Source: Priapulus caudatus
Lineage: Eukaryota > Priapulida > Priapulimorpha > Priapulimorphida > Priapulidae
DNA length: 64,000 nt
Assembly (NCBI RefSeq): GCF_000485595.1
Contig: NW_014577351.1
Location: 84,301 to 148,300, forward strand
Reading direction: 5' to 3'
Below, one piece after another: positions 36,974 to 51,600 of this stretch (within the stretch, counting starts at the first letter, position 1; each line of letters starts with the position of its first letter). Under the pieces are notes generated by a model. That model made no database searches and was not told the origin of the DNA. It saw nothing but the letters and a program-made list of their open reading frames with translations. The translations under genes were made by a program, and so were the position numbers.

Positions 36974-39220
36974 AAACTCGGGAGAAAACATAGTTGACAT
37001 CATACGATCAAAATTACATGAATGAGATATCTCTCACAGCGCAATGAGAGATATGTGTGATATAGTGTGAATGACATTGCTCCTTTCTTCTTACACAACC
37101 AACTACTTGACGCACTTTGGCTCTAGCTCAAAATTCGTAACTTTTGGTAATGTGGACGAAAATGATTTTTACATTGATGCAATTTGTGTCGCGACAACTT
37201 TTTTACAAGATTATTGCGAACAGAGCCCAAAATAAATCAGTTACACGTTTCTAGAAAGCAGGAAAATTTTGTGCGCTCGTAGAAAATAAGATAGCGTCAT
37301 CTAATTTAGTCGACGCTTCCACAGACATCCTCTACATATTTATATATTATCATAAACCGTAAAGGATTCTAGGTGCATGACGTGCTTTATAGGTTTATAG
37401 ATGTAATCTAAAATAAAATAACAGAATTAGCTAATTATTTTATTTAGTCGAATATCGATACCTGACGGCTAAAATGACAATATTATCTATGTAATATAAA
37501 TTATCGCATTAATTCACTCTGGATTAATATGCAGAATTGGGGATACTTTTTCTCGTTCCCATTCATATTGTTTACCGGCATTTTAATCATGCCCCTCTTC
37601 GCGAGCCTCACGTGAAGCGTGTTTCTTTGCCCTCTACTAATTTCCAATTTGTTATCGACATTTTAATTCCGATGATGATAGCGTCTTAACTCCAGGGAAT
37701 AGCTATATGCTTAGACGTATCAGTGTTGTCTGCAAGCGACGGTACAACGGCAATAGCGATCCCTTCTGCGGCTGCTAGCGAACTGACGTGTATAAGAGAC
37801 GGATCTATCTGAGAGAGTAGATGGCGTGACGGGCGTTCGGATTCCCCTGGTGGCGTGTGGGGGTGTCTGGCGCGCATGCATACAGCATACGATGATAAAT
37901 TAGTGAGAAGGCGATTCGCTTATGTTCCACTCTCTCGCTCTCTCTCACTCGTCGCGGACAAAGCTGCGTGCTGATAATGTCATTCCCCGTCAGACAGTAC
38001 GAGTTCGGGGGAAGAGTGCGAACGTAGCTAGGTGAACATGACGTTGCTATGAGACCGCGTTTATACAGCCAGAGTGCCTCGCTAATGTTCTATAGTAATT
38101 GATGTTTAGACATAACCGGCCATCGAGCACGAGCTAGCGAACCATATCGTTTGCAATGATCTACCGAGAGCTTCTATTACTCGATATACGCCCACGTACG
38201 TTACCCCCTTGCATGTCTCCGTGCGCTACCTACAATATTCACTCTTGGTATAATAATCAGTCGGTTGTTTAGAAGGGACATTTACACCCATTACTACGGA
38301 TGTGAATAGGCGACGCTCACGAATGAATAAAACTAACGGATATACAAACGACGACCGATTAATCGATAAATTGCGGAATAGTGTTCATGACGGCGTGAGT
38401 GACCTATTGGAACTTTAAATTTTATGTAACCCATGCCAGAACTTTGCCGTATCTGCATATTATTGTATTTCAGTAGTTCAATTTTTATAACCGGGTAATC
38501 AACTTTACGTTAAATGATTTTCAGTCTATTGTAATATTAGTAATCTTTACCGATAGGAGTCGTCGGAATAAAACCCTCTTGAATAGCCGGTGAACGAGAT
38601 CGTATAGGTTTAGCTGTGTTAGGCGTTGAAGCCTTTCGTAAACGGTGTTGCCGGAATTCGACCGTCAATTAGTTCGAATCTCTGTATCCACGAGCGAGAT
38701 ATCGGTAACAGAAGTGCGATCTAAGCATACGATTTTGATACGGCAAAAATGTTCGATAAAACAGTTCCATAAAATCAAGGCAATTATTAGCTCTAAATAG
38801 AATCCATATAATTCACAAAATTTGGCAAGGTAACTGCTTTGCAAACACACCAGAACGTAGTCGATAGTGACTAACTTTTATTTACGCAACTAATACCAAG
38901 CAAGCTAGTCAACGAAATACATTGCTAATCACGAGAATTAATCGTAGTCATCCTCCAGAAGGTTAGCTCGCAAGTCTTCGTCTACGTAAAAAAAACATCT
39001 TCAGCTATGACTGCATCTATGACTGTTTGATACAACAGTTTACGCTAGCCAATCGAGGTTACGTTGATAACGTGGGAACATGACGTGTCGGACACGTAAG
39101 TATAGGTGTAGCGCGAAATACTACGGCACGCCTGCATCGCTTCCCCGGGCTCGTGTAAACTCAATTGAACATTAACAAGAATCACGTGTGGCTTCAGCTA
39201 GCACGCGCATACTGAGCTCA
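36972..39220. other. No gene recognised
   Basis: Stop-dense sequence with a short CpG-bearing patch near 37780-38000. Nothing else supported. Confidence 0.5.
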
Positions 39221-39576
<356 letters not shown>

Positions 39577-39927
39577 ACGCCGCCACACACAGTCCCTCTC
39601 ACTTACGCACATTCACTTACGTACAAGCGTGAACACGCCCACCCCTGAAATGCATATAAATATAAGCACAATGTTCTCGTGGTAATGAAATGAGCATGTT
39701 TCGTTATACAACAGAGCTTATAGATGCTACTGGTTTTTCAATTGAGAGCTTTTGTGAAGCTGATTTCTTATGGTAATTTTTACCTATCACTCTTCAGTCA
39801 TTAATAAACATTTACTGGTTTTTTGTCGATGTCGCGCGCCAGAATTAATTAAAAAACGGGCATCGTGGAGAAATATAGCATCGCTCTAGGTATTCTATAT
39901 TCCCTGAAATAATCCTGCTAATACTAT

Positions 39928-40010
39928 GCGCGCGCGTGTGCGTGTGTGTGTGTGTGTGTGTGGGTGGGTGTGAGAGAGAGTGTTTGTGCGCGGGCGTGTG
40001 TGTGGGTTGC
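39928..40010. repeat. (GT)n microsatellite
   Basis: GT, GGTG and GAGA units. Confidence 0.85.
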
Positions 40011-40437
40011 TTACCAAAATGTAATAACTAAACGCATTCGCTATTAATGTGTCACTATCGTGCATTGGAAATGGGAGTTCGCAGAACGTGGACATAGCCA
40101 GCTACGTGTAATCGCATGTATAAACGGTGCTATTATCACCACGTAGGAGCGGAAAATAGTCCGTTATAATCACCATATAAAAACTCGGTGTTTGTTCAAA
40201 CAGAAATCGAGGAAACTATCATGGCGGCTAGCTTTATCGCTTCTGCTCGTACAACTATGCCTATAAACGGCTTCTCGATGACATTCTCCGACAAATATTG
40301 GACCGCGACCAATATCTCAACAGGCAACAGCGATTACCACGCCGCTATTACAATAAGCAGCCGTTTATGACGGCCGTCACAGTGGGTTCAACACCCACAG
40401 GGCGCAACTGCCTCGCAAATCCTAATTGTGCGCGAGC

Positions 40438-40797
40438 AAGAGTGCGTGTGTGTGTGTGCGTGTGTGCGTGTGTGTGCGTGTGCGTGTGTGCGTCGTGCGT
40501 GTGCGCGTGCGCGTGCGCGTGCGCGTGTGCGTGCGTGCGTGTGCGTTGTGCGTATGCGTGTGCGTGTGGCAGTGTGCGGCGCGCGCGCGCGCGCGGCGCG
40601 GCGTGTGTGTGTGTGTTGTGTGTGTGTGTGTGTGTGTGTGCTGCGTGTCGTGTGTGTGTGTGTGTGTGTGTGTGTGTTGTGTGTGTGGTGTGTGTGTGTT
40701 GTGTGTGTGTGTGTGTGTGTGCATATATATGCGCGTGTGTGCATGTGTGTGTGGGTGTGTGGGTGTGCGTATATACGCGCGGTGGTGCGCGCGGAGT
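40438..40797. repeat. (GT)n/(GC)n compound microsatellite
   Basis: Long alternating purine-pyrimidine tract with GCGC cores (40576-40603), prone to Z-DNA. Open frames are period artefacts. Confidence 0.95.
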
Positions 40798-43086
40798 GAC
40801 GTGGTAGCTCAGCTAATGAAGAGAGTGATTTATTGTTGTATATAATACAATTGCCTGATGTACAAATTGCAATATAAAGCGGCCTGATGACGCTATCTTT
40901 CATTAAATACAGACCGAATGTACGCCTACCCACTACTTGTTGGCCGCACCCACTCAACATCCAGTATACATGATACATTAAAGGTTAACGGCAGTTAGAA
41001 GCGATATAAAGCGTTTACTTGTCAATTAAACGCTCAACAAATAGAAAATGAAAGGTGAACGTTATGTCGAGGACAAAATCGGATATGAAATGTCGCATAC
41101 AAACGATCAAAACTTGTTGACACAATCATTAATACGTCGCGATGATTTTTCATCATTTCGCATAAAGTCTTTAGGGAATAAACTGAACTCTGCAGCAGAC
41201 ATTTCATTCATTCTGTCAGATTATTTTATATTCAGAATCGCGCGTCTTTGAACTCGCAGCGATAGCCAGAACTCAATAACACCGTCATAAACTTCACGCG
41301 CCGCGCGGGCGCCATTTTATTTTCGATGTTGAAGCTTGTCGTAAATGGAGGCGGCTTAATTGTGCGTTCGCAGCTACGACGTCTCACGTTCGTTCTTCCT
41401 CCTGCATGCCACTGTTCGGATAAACGTAATGTTAAGCTAGCCCTTTCACCCAGCAGCGAATCATTTAGCATGCCCGATGCTAGCAAAAAAAATAAATGAA
41501 CAGCTCTTAGTTGGAGTATATACATACATACCTTAAAGAAACACACACACACAACACACACACACCAACAACACACACATCACACACACACACACACCAC
41601 ACACAAACACGTACGCACGCACACTGAGTGAGCTCCATGCGAGGCACTATATACACGATTAGCACAGATTATTAAGGGCTATGATGTCATAATTGGTGTG
41701 TGTTTACAGCTAGCTGATTTTAGTCGGCAATGGCAGGATTAATGTGCATGCATAAGTAATTATTTTAATTAGATAATGACGTTGATGTTACACGTTTTTT
41801 AAATGAAACGTGAGACCACCTCGATTTGCTTTTATATTCAAAATACGATTTGAAAATAAAAACAAATTACATCTTACAGGCGAAACGTTACATCCTATTT
41901 GCGTGATGCAGTTTATCACAAGCGCTTCTCTCTTTATTCATCTCCCACTTCTAACACACTATTTTCAATTACCATATTCATTCCTTCCTCATCGTTTAAT
42001 TTACAACTATGACAGTATTTATTAATTCGCTACCGTGCGATATCTAACGTTGGGTCTCCGACACGGCTTGTAGCAGAAATAGGCTATTGATGTTACCACG
42101 AATTCAAATCTAATCCAAATTGACCCACCAGGAATTTCATGACCAGGTACACATGGTGTTATAGCCAAGGTCTGCCCTTTCCTCAACCGCCAATGCCCAT
42201 TATTACCCGGATTCTAAAATGCAAGCAATAATTCCAAGCAGGTGCGATAGCTACTTCATACTTGCGGTTGTGCCATAGATTTAGAAGTATAGAGTAGTAA
42301 GCAGTTCTTAGTAGGAATCGGCATTCCTCCGAAAATTGTGAAAAAAACGCGCGATTGTGCTACGACGTTGCAAAACCTGTTTTAATGTGCCATTTTTCTA
42401 AAGAGAAGATTTTGTGATTAATCCGTCTGAGTCTACCGCCCGCGCGCATTGCGCGACAGAAACTGTATTCCTTTGTTAGTTTGAATAAAATATGTGATGT
42501 ATTTCGTCTTATTGCTAACGCGGGCGCCCATGAGTCGAGTAAAGAATGTACGCGCGATACGAGCGCACATTTTAAAGATTGTTCGCGATATAATTTGCGC
42601 TTGTATATGAACTAAATAGCTATACTCCGCCGTATGTAGATTGTGTTTGTAGTTGAAAGACCGCGGTTAGCTGTGTAAGAAACGCGCCCTCGTAGCTTTG
42701 CATCGCACACACCGCCGCAAATACAAATGCGATCCTTTCAAATTTAGCTGATGGTTTCCGTAATGAATATTAGCGGCATGTACACCACCACGTGCCGTGT
42801 GAACCACATGCATGTGCAATGTTAACGTGACCGCGAGAGCGAAATCTGTCTGCATTCCATCGTGATGAATCATGTGTTTTCTGGGAAATTTACAAGCTCA
42901 ACCAATTATTTTCTGCGTGCAAAGCGGCGCCATAGTAATGTTGTTAGCTAACAGTAACGGTTAGAGACCGTTTATAGTTTTCGGGATCATGCGATGACGC
43001 GGCGGCTGTATGGGAGCGCAGGACGCGCTGATGCAGCAGTCACAGGGGTCATGAAGCGTCATCTTTGAGGTACGGTGCGCAGGTGG

Positions 43087-43219
43087 TCATAATGGGGTTA
43101 AGTAAAATGTCGTCGAGAGAATATCAGGTAAAGCAGGGTCGCTGTTGATAAAAGGGTCGCTGGTGACGTCGGTCACTTTGGTTTTCGTCGAATCCGGCCA
43201 GATTTCTTCGACTGCTCGT
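43087..43219 (-). CDS. Candidate terminal exon on the minus strand (copy 1)
   Basis: The acceptor gctctttctatccgcag is followed by 43 codons and TGA (RRAVEEIWPDSTKTKVTDV, then SDPALPDILSTTFYLTPL). The equivalent in copy 2 (50264-50131) keeps the acceptor but is frame-shifted by indels. No family recognised and no upstream exon found; it could be chance. Confidence 0.2.
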
Positions 43220-44753
43220 CTGCGGATAGAAAGAGCATGCTGATAGAATTAAGTTACATAACTCGCAGGACACTCATTGTACAGTATGAAACGGTTGTAA
43301 ATACACAGCGCTACTAACTTAATCTGCTATATAGGTATCAAAAGATATTACATTAAATATTAACGCGCATTATTTTTTAATTATTTAATATGATTATTCA
43401 GTATTTGGCGCCACATTCGTTCGTTCGTTGCGCATGCTTGAGCATCGGTAGGTTTGTGCTTAGCGCAACCATCTACGGGGTTTCTCTACGCATTTCTGTA
43501 AGATAATCTTCAGAGGTTTCGCTTTTCCCCATCGGCAAATGTTGTCATTTTTCGTTCGTCGCTCGCCGCGCTCAATTTGGTTGAGTACATTTTCGAAATG
43601 AGCAGCGGAGCGACCAGTATGTCAATGCGGCGGGCGCGCCGCGCAAAATTACTGCATCTACGAGTCGCGGCTGTCCATTCAAAAACGATATAAAACGTAT
43701 CCCGATCACTTCGCACAAAGACGGGCGTATTGATTCACGTGAGGATGGCGACGCCCGGGTGCCAGCATCGAGCGAGGCGCACGCGGGCGTCGCGCGTGGC
43801 TCTGAAGCGAGACAATCACTGACCCTCGCGTTGCCGATACCCTCAGTCACAGGAAAACGGTCGTGTCCATTAGAAATTGGAAATCTTTACTTGACCACAT
43901 ACAGGAAGGCGAGAACGTCACTGAATAATATTTATTCGAACGCGCTGACTTCCGGGGGCCGCGCAATCGGAGATAAAAATCTATACAGAAATTTCGCCGA
44001 AATTCAAAGACACCGGATGCGAGGACGGGTAATGCGTTATAATGAAACATTGATCTCGCGATCTCCGTCGCCAGAAACCTAATAGCAGTATACACACACG
44101 TCTGAAATAGAGAGCAGCTGGCCCATTACGCAGCGCGTGAGAATTACATTCCAGACACGAGGAACCTATTTTAAGCTGAAATTAGATGTGAAATAAATAC
44201 CTGCTTTCATCTATGCACGCCGCCGCAGCGCGGCGTTGATCTATGCCTATGCGCAGGCGCCTGACCTGCCCGCCATTGCTTACGTATGATGATTCACTCG
44301 AGTTTGCCGCCAGCGCGTCAAAATGTGTTTACATCAATATGCTGAGCGTTACTGTTCAATCTCGAAATTTGAAATTGATATTCATAATTGATACCGCATC
44401 GGTGCGTGCGATGGCAACGTTGACGTTCAGCACCGTCCTACCTTCGCGTGTTTGACGACACGCGAAAAAAAGCACGAGGTTACTATTGCAAATTTAATGT
44501 GGACAAGTGTGATTCATGCTTTAATCTCACGCTCAAAATTTCACAGCGTGTGGCAAAAATCCACAGAGTGCGCTTGAGCGCTCTTACGCGAAGATGATCG
44601 ACCGTGGGCGCCGAACATAGTCATGGTTATATATCTGCTAGTGTACAGAGCCTCGTGTAGCGTAAGCACCCCTCCTCATCAGAGCCAGGCGGTCTCTAGC
44701 GCGATGACGAAGCCAGCAAATGACCTCATATTTGCTATAATTTAATTTCGCTG

Positions 44754-44826
44754 GGCGCCATAAGAAGATGTCACACATCATAAATAGTGCCGCAACTGTT
44801 GCTCGTGATCTGTCAATTATGGCGCC
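44754..44826. repeat. Small inverted-repeat element with GGCGCCATAA ends
   Basis: GGCGCCATAA at the left and TTATGGCGCC at the right enclose about 50 bp. The same structure is present in the second copy of the 5.6-kb duplication near 51.8 kb. Confidence 0.5.
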
Positions 44827-46199
44827 GCCATAACGATACCCCTGGTGTCGTGTTTGAAGCCGCCGAAAACGCAATGCAGACCGGCGCACTTTTACACATG
44901 ACGGGTTTGCTTTGAGTTATTCGTTATCTCGTCTAACCATTTCGATTCGTCCAACATGCAGACGAATAAGGGCAGTCGTGTGTTTTTCGTTTCTGCGATG
45001 GAGCGTGCGTGTTACATACCCGATGAAGGAGAACTACGGAAACATTATTCTAACACTGATAAATTAATAATATACTCGATTTTATCTTCTAAATAATGAT
45101 AAGTTAAGACTTCAGCCAGAAGAGGGTGGACAGCAGAGTTTTAGTTGGTTGCACTTAACAGTGGCGACAAACATAAATTATGTCTACAACATAAAATTCA
45201 CTTCCCAGCCTAGTTTGCAATTTACTTTAATACTATTGGTACTTATTTACTAAGACGTTCGTTCGCTGGAAATCAGAACAATTTATTACTAACAATCATT
45301 TTTACTAGCCTCTGGTTATTAATTATCCGGGCACTTTGATCCTCTAAATTTTTGTCACAGTCATAGTCGAAATTGCAACGGCAAATTGCTGAGTATCCAC
45401 GGCGATCTTGGTGAGACGTTGACGTGCTGAATGACCAATAAATGCGGAGTAAGATCCAATAAGGTGCGTAATGGTAGCTCCTCATCGTCCAAGTCCGATT
45501 AGAAACCACCAACGCTTCTGAACAACGCAATTATTGTCATAATTGAATTGTAGACGCTATCTTCTACGGCTGAGTGCTCAATTTGCATGGCTGCGTGCCA
45601 AATGGCAGAATATCGATGCCGATTAGTATAAATCTCATTCATTACTTAGTCAAGAACGAATTTGTACTGCCGGCACAACGGACTCGCACGTGCGCAACCA
45701 AGTATACACGATCTGAACGGTCCTGTTAAAAAATATGGCCTATACTGGCGACGCATGCGCGTGGCGTGGCCTTGGGTGCTCGATGCATGGTAAGCGCCCG
45801 TTGCTACGTGTTTCTGAACCGGCGTCATTATCAGCCACCAGCATTATAGTTAGACGGTGGCTTTCGTTCGTTACTGTGTTTGTTGTTGGTAGATCTCAGC
45901 GCTGTAGTAATAGTCCCCACGCCATCGCTAACGCCATTGTCTGCAACCATCAACATGCAGTGATGGGAATGCCCATCGCGCTCACACCGCGCCCGTATTC
46001 GCTCTCAGTAAAATGTGTCATTGTGGATTTTAATAAATTGATTTTCAGGAGCAATTTTTTTTAGCAGTAGCGCATATTTTCGCGGCGCTAGCACACACGC
46101 GCGCACGCAATCGTCGCGTAGGGGAGGGGCGCGTGCCAACGGTTGGCGTCGCGTGAAATATGTACATCTATTATAGATCCCGCTCTGTTTCTATCGCAG

Positions 46200-46480
46200 G
46201 TCGCGAGTCGACGGGACATGGATGGACATGCCGCAATACTTCCCGATGCATCACTCGCGCGGCAACCGAGATTATTTTCTCTTTCGTTCTTCCGCGATTC
46301 GAAACGACAGTTTTCTACGATCCACACATCTACATCAGTGAGACACCCGAGATCACAGAGGCGGCCGCCGCATCGACGAAAGGCTCCGCGTTCAGCGCCA
46401 TCTTTGGGAAGGGCTCGATAATTTCAACATTATTTTCATCGTTAATGAGTGCCGTAGTCGTACTTGTGTTTTTCACTGAC
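46200..46480 (+). CDS. Candidate last exon (copy 1, frame disturbed)
   Basis: Same acceptor and sequence as 53214-53486. One-base indels near 46293-46313 switch frame, after which FETTVFYDPHIYISETPE and AFSAIFGKGSIISTLFSSLM read through. In this copy the hydrophobic end runs on (AVVVLVFFTDTKF). Peptide-level conservation across independent base-level noise supports a real exon. Confidence 0.35.
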
Positions 46481-46610
46481 ACGAAGTTTATTGAGTATTA
46501 CCTTGTTCCATTTCCTCTTATGTGTGTTTGGTGTGCGCGCGAGCAATCGTACGTGCGTGCATGATTGCTGAGTGGAGGCGTGCGACGAGCGTGCTTAAGT
46601 GCGCACGCGT

Positions 46611-46684
46611 GTGTGTGTGTGTGCTGTGCTGTGCTGTGCTGTGCTGTGCTATGCTATGCTGCGTTGCGCGCGCGCAGCGCGTGC

Positions 46685-46738
<54 letters not shown>

Positions 46739-46809
46739 TGTGTTGTGTGTGTGTGAGTGTGTGTGTGTGTGTGTGTGTGGTGTGTTGTGTGTGTGTGTTT
46801 GTGTTGTGT

Positions 46810-46857
<48 letters not shown>

Positions 46858-46869
46858 GTGTGTGTTGGT
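46611..46869. repeat. (GTGCT)n-(GC)n-(GT)n array in duplication copy 1
   Basis: Pentamer gctgt/gctat units, GCGC core, then (GT)n with GTT and GAG interruptions. Copy 2 counterpart at 53618-53847 has an uninterrupted GT tract. Confidence 0.9.
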
Positions 46870-47262
46870 AGAGATATTATCGCGTTGCGTGCGTGCGTAC
46901 GTGACCGTTTCCAGTATGTATGTAGTTATGAGTCGCGTGTGTGCTGCGTACGTGCCTGTGTGCGCGAGCGCGTATGTATATGCGCGTACGCAATTGAATA
47001 TTATAATCATTGGAAGGGAAGCGGTGCGTACATTACTTTAAGGTAGCGCAATCACTATTCAGACGATTAAGTCCATTATTATTAATTACTCCTGAAATAG
47101 TGAATTAAGAGCGTGCATAATGACGTTCGCAAGATGAAAAGTGAGTGCGTAGAGTGTTTAAACATTGATCTGCCCATAATAACGACTAACGGCGCTCAGA
47201 CGAGGGCAGGGCGCGCATGACGACGTCGGTAGGCAGACATAAAAGATGACGATTAGGCCGCA

Positions 47263-47287
47263 NNNNNNNNNNNNNNNNNNNNNNNNN
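47263..47287. other. Assembly gap (25 N)
   Basis: 25 Ns at the end of copy 1 of the 5.6-kb duplication. Confidence 1.
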
Positions 47288-47366
47288 CAATTCGTCGCTG
47301 AAAGTTCGCTTTTATCACATATTATTTACGCCAATTCTTAATCAAGTATATATATATATATATACT

Positions 47367-47412
<46 letters not shown>

Positions 47413-47692
47413 ATGGAATATATGTGTGTGGGTGTGTCCAGTACACCCGCGATATGTGTGCTCAAATGTGTTTTCGCTTGCGTTTTAACTTTCACGGTTA
47501 AGCCCCTGTGTCAGACTGACTGCACAGGTAGCTTGCCCATATTTACACTGAGTTTTAAAAGGTGAGAGGAGACTGTATGTCTTTTTTGAAGGCGCGGCAT
47601 ATATCTTTGTGGGATAAGTTTCTCTCAAGAGTTGGATTTTTTCCATGTATATGTGTGGTTCAGAAATGCGCGTACGTACCCGCACGCGCTCA

Positions 47693-47724
<32 letters not shown>

Positions 47725-48293
47725 CGTGCGTGCGCGAGCGTGTGTGTGGGGGGGGGGCGTATGTGTCTGCGTGTGCGTGTATGCGCGCGTGCGTGCGTTG
47801 TTGTAATTGAATGTTTTCGCGTGTGTGCTACAGTGCGTGTGTAAGGTGCACCCTCGCTGCCTTACAAACTGGATTCCCTTTACAGTGAGTCGAGCTCGAA
47901 GTAACATAGGGTAACCATAAAGAGTGACTGTAGCAGAGTTGATCGCAGAGTAGTGGTAGCATAAAGGAGCTCCGGAGCAAACTAGTAGTGGGCTACAATT
48001 TGCCGCGTATTGTCTCTGGTCTCAAAAACATTTGCGAATAACGATGTAACAATAACGACAGTATCTATTGCAAAAGAAACCGCATGCACGCATGCGCGAC
48101 ATTACTGGGAAACCTGTATACATTATTGCAATGCTGTTTTGAATCAAGTAGGCAATAATGATACAACAATTACGCAATTGCGGGACTAGGCATCTGAGAA
48201 CATGTCTACACGACTGTATGTCTAGAAGAGACAGACATCTTGAAGAACGAGAAAACTGGCATTAAAACGAGTTGTGTCGGTGTTTGTGTGATT

Positions 48294-48373
<80 letters not shown>

Positions 48374-48688
48374 ATTCTTGTGTGCGTTTCGCCTCCACCA
48401 TGATGTGCCGCAAAAGAAGTGTAAACCATTGGACGAGGATATATTAGATCACTTAAAACGTTACGATAGTAAAACAACCAGAATTTCAAAATCTGTGCGT
48501 GTACTACGAAATACCCTGCCGAACACCATAATGTTGTTCGTGACTCGCTTTACCAAATGGCGTGTCATGATTGTCCGAATGTCGTAATTTCCAGTCTATC
48601 TCTCTGGATTGTATTTATGAATGGGAAAAACGACTAGGGGCAAGGGTTATTAAACGTAATGTTCGCGTTCGTGTTTATTGAGTTCCGC
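47288..48688. other. Unique spacer between the two 5.6-kb copies
   Basis: Contains (TA)n at 47346-47414, (GT)n at 47694-47800 and (GT)n at 48298-48371. No gene recognised. Confidence 0.6.
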
Positions 48689-51600
48689 TGCATGCGGGCA
48701 CTATATACACGATTAGCACAGATTATTAAGGCTATGATGTCATAATTGGTGTGTGTTACAGCTAGCTGATTTAGTCGGCAATGGCAGGATTAATGTGCAT
48801 GCATAAGTAATTATTTTAATTAGATAATGACGTTGATGTTACACGTTTTTATAAATGAAACGTGAGACCACCTCGATTTGCTGTTATATTCAAAATACGA
48901 TTTGAAAATAAAAACAAATTACATCTTACAGGCGAAAACGTTACATCCTATTTGCGTGATGCAGTTTATCCACAAGCGCTTCTCTCTTTATTCATCTCCC
49001 ACTTCTAACACACTATTTTCAATTACCATATTCATTCCTTCCTCATCGTTTAATTTACAAACTATGACAGTATTTATTAATTCGCTACCGTGCGGATATC
49101 TAACGTTGGGTCTCCGACACGGCTTGTAGCAGAAATAGCTATTGATGTTACCACAAATTCAAATCTAATCCAAATTGACCCACCAGGATTTCATGACCAG
49201 GTACACATGGTGTTATAGCCAAGGTCTGCCCTTTCCTCAACCGCCAATGCCCATTATTACCCGGATTCTAAAATGCAAGCATAATTCCACAGGTGCTGAT
49301 AGCTACTTCATACTTGCGGTTGTGCCATAGATTTAGAAGTATAGAGTACGTAAGCAGTTCTTAGTAGGAATCGGGCATGCTCGAAAATTGTGAAAAGAAC
49401 GCGCGATTGTGCATACGACGTTGCAAAACCTGTTTTAATGTGCCATTTTTCTAAAGAGGAAGATTTTGTGATTAATCCGTCTGAGTCTACCCGCGCGCAA
49501 TTGCGCGACAGAAACTGTATTCCTTTGTTAGTTTGAATAAAATATGTGATGTATTTCGTCTTATTGTAACGCGGGCGCCCATGAGTCGAGTAAAGAATGT
49601 ACGCGATACGAGCGCACATTTTAAAGATATGTTCGCGATATAATTTGCGCTTGTATATGAACTATATAGCTATACTCCGCCGATGTAGATGTGTTTGTAG
49701 TTGGAAAGCACCGCGCGTTACTGTGTAAAGAAACGCGCCTCGTAGCTTTGCATCGCACACACCGCCGCAAATACAAATGCGATCCTTCAAATTTAGCTGA
49801 TGGTTTCCGTAATGAATATTACGAGCATGTAACACCACCACGTGCCGTGTGAACCACATGCATGTGCAATGTTAACGTGACCCGCGAGAGGCGAAATCTG
49901 TCTGCATTCCATCGTGATGAATCATGTGTTTCTGGGAAATTTACAAGCTCAACAATTATTTTCTGGTGCAAAGCGGCGCCATAGTAATGTTAGTTAGCTA
50001 ACATAACGGTTAGAGACCCGTTTATAGTTTCGTGATCATGCGATGACCGGCGGCTGTATGGGAGCGCAGACGCGCTGATGCAGCAGTCACAGGGTCATGA
50101 AGCGTCATCTTTTGAGGTACGGTCGCAGGGTCATAATGGGGTTAAGTAAAATGTCGTCGAAGAGAATATCAGGTAAAGCAGGGTCGCGTTGATAAAAGGG
50201 TCGCTGGTGACGTCGGTCACTTTGGTTTTCGTCGAATCCGGCCAAGATTTCTTCGACTGCTCGTCTGCGGATAGAAAGAGCATGTGATAGAATTAAGTTA
50301 CATAACTCGCAGGACACTCATTGTACCAGTATGAAACGGTTGTAAATACACAGCGTACTAACTTAATCTGTATATAGGTATCAAAAGATATTACATTAAA
50401 TATTAACGCGCATTATTTTTTAATTATTTAATATGATTATTCAGTTCATTTGGCGCCACATTCGTTCGTTCGTTGCGCATGCTTGAGCATCGGTAGGTTT
50501 GTGTTACGCAACCAATCTACGGGGTTTCTCTACGCATTTCTGTAAGATAATCTTCAGAGGTTTCGCTTTTCCCCATCGGCAATGTTGTCATTTTTCGTTC
50601 GTCGCTCGCCGCGCTCAATTTGGTTGAGTACATTTCGAAATGAGCACGGAGCGACAGTATGTCAATGCGGCGGGCGCGCGCGCAAAATTACTGCATCTAC
50701 GAGTCGCGGCTGTCCATTCAAAAAACGACTAAAACGTATCACCGATCACTTCGCACAAAGACAGGGCGTATTGATTCACGTGAGGATGGCGACGCCCGGG
50801 TGCCAGCATCGAGCGAGGCGCACGCGGGCGTCGCGCGTGGCTCTGAAGCGAGACAATCACTGACCCTCGCGTTGCGATACCCTCAGTCACAGGAAAACGG
50901 TCGTGTCCCATTAGAAATTGGAATCTTTTATTGACCACATACAGGAGGCCGAGCGTCACTGAATAATATTTATTCCGAACGCGCTGACTTCCGGGGGCCG
51001 CGCAATCGGAGATAAAATCTATACACAAATTTCGCCGAAATTCAAAGACACCGATGCGAGGACGGGTAATGCGTTATAATGAAACATTGATCTCGCGATC
51101 TCCGTCGCCAGAACCTAATACAGTATACACACACGTCTGAAATAGAGAGCAGCTGCCCATTACGCACGCGTGAGAATTACATTCCAAGACACGAGAACCT
51201 ATTTTAAGCTGAAATAGATGTGAAATAAATACCTCTTTCATCTATGCACCCGCTGCAGCGCGGGGCGTTGATCTATGCCTATGCGCCAGGCGCCTGACCT
51301 GCCCGCCATTGCTTACGTATGATGATTCACTCGAGTTTGCCGCCAGCGCGTCAAAATGTGTTTACATCAATATGCTGAAGCGTACTGTTCAATCTCGAAA
51401 TTTGAAATTGATATTCATAATTGATACCGCATCGGTGCGTGCGATGGCAACGTTGACGTTCAGCACCGTCCTACCTTCGGTGTTTGACGACACGCGAAAA
51501 AAGCACGAGGGTTACTATTGGCCAATTTAATGTGACAAGTGTGATCATGCTTTAATCTCACGCTCAAAATTTCACAGCGTGTGGCAAAATCCACCAGAGT

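Larger units (their letters stand above)
41645..47262. repeat. 5.6-kb direct repeat, copy 1
   Basis: Aligns end to end with 48689-54232. Differences are mostly one-base insertions or deletions in both directions plus different (GT)n lengths. This copy ends exactly at a 25-N assembly gap. Likely an unmerged haplotype or uncorrected long-read contig; a true tandem duplication is possible. Confidence 0.95.

Noticed and set aside
40298-40978. Frames of 169-196 aa on both strands
   Set aside because: Mostly GT/GC microsatellite with short non-repeat edges.
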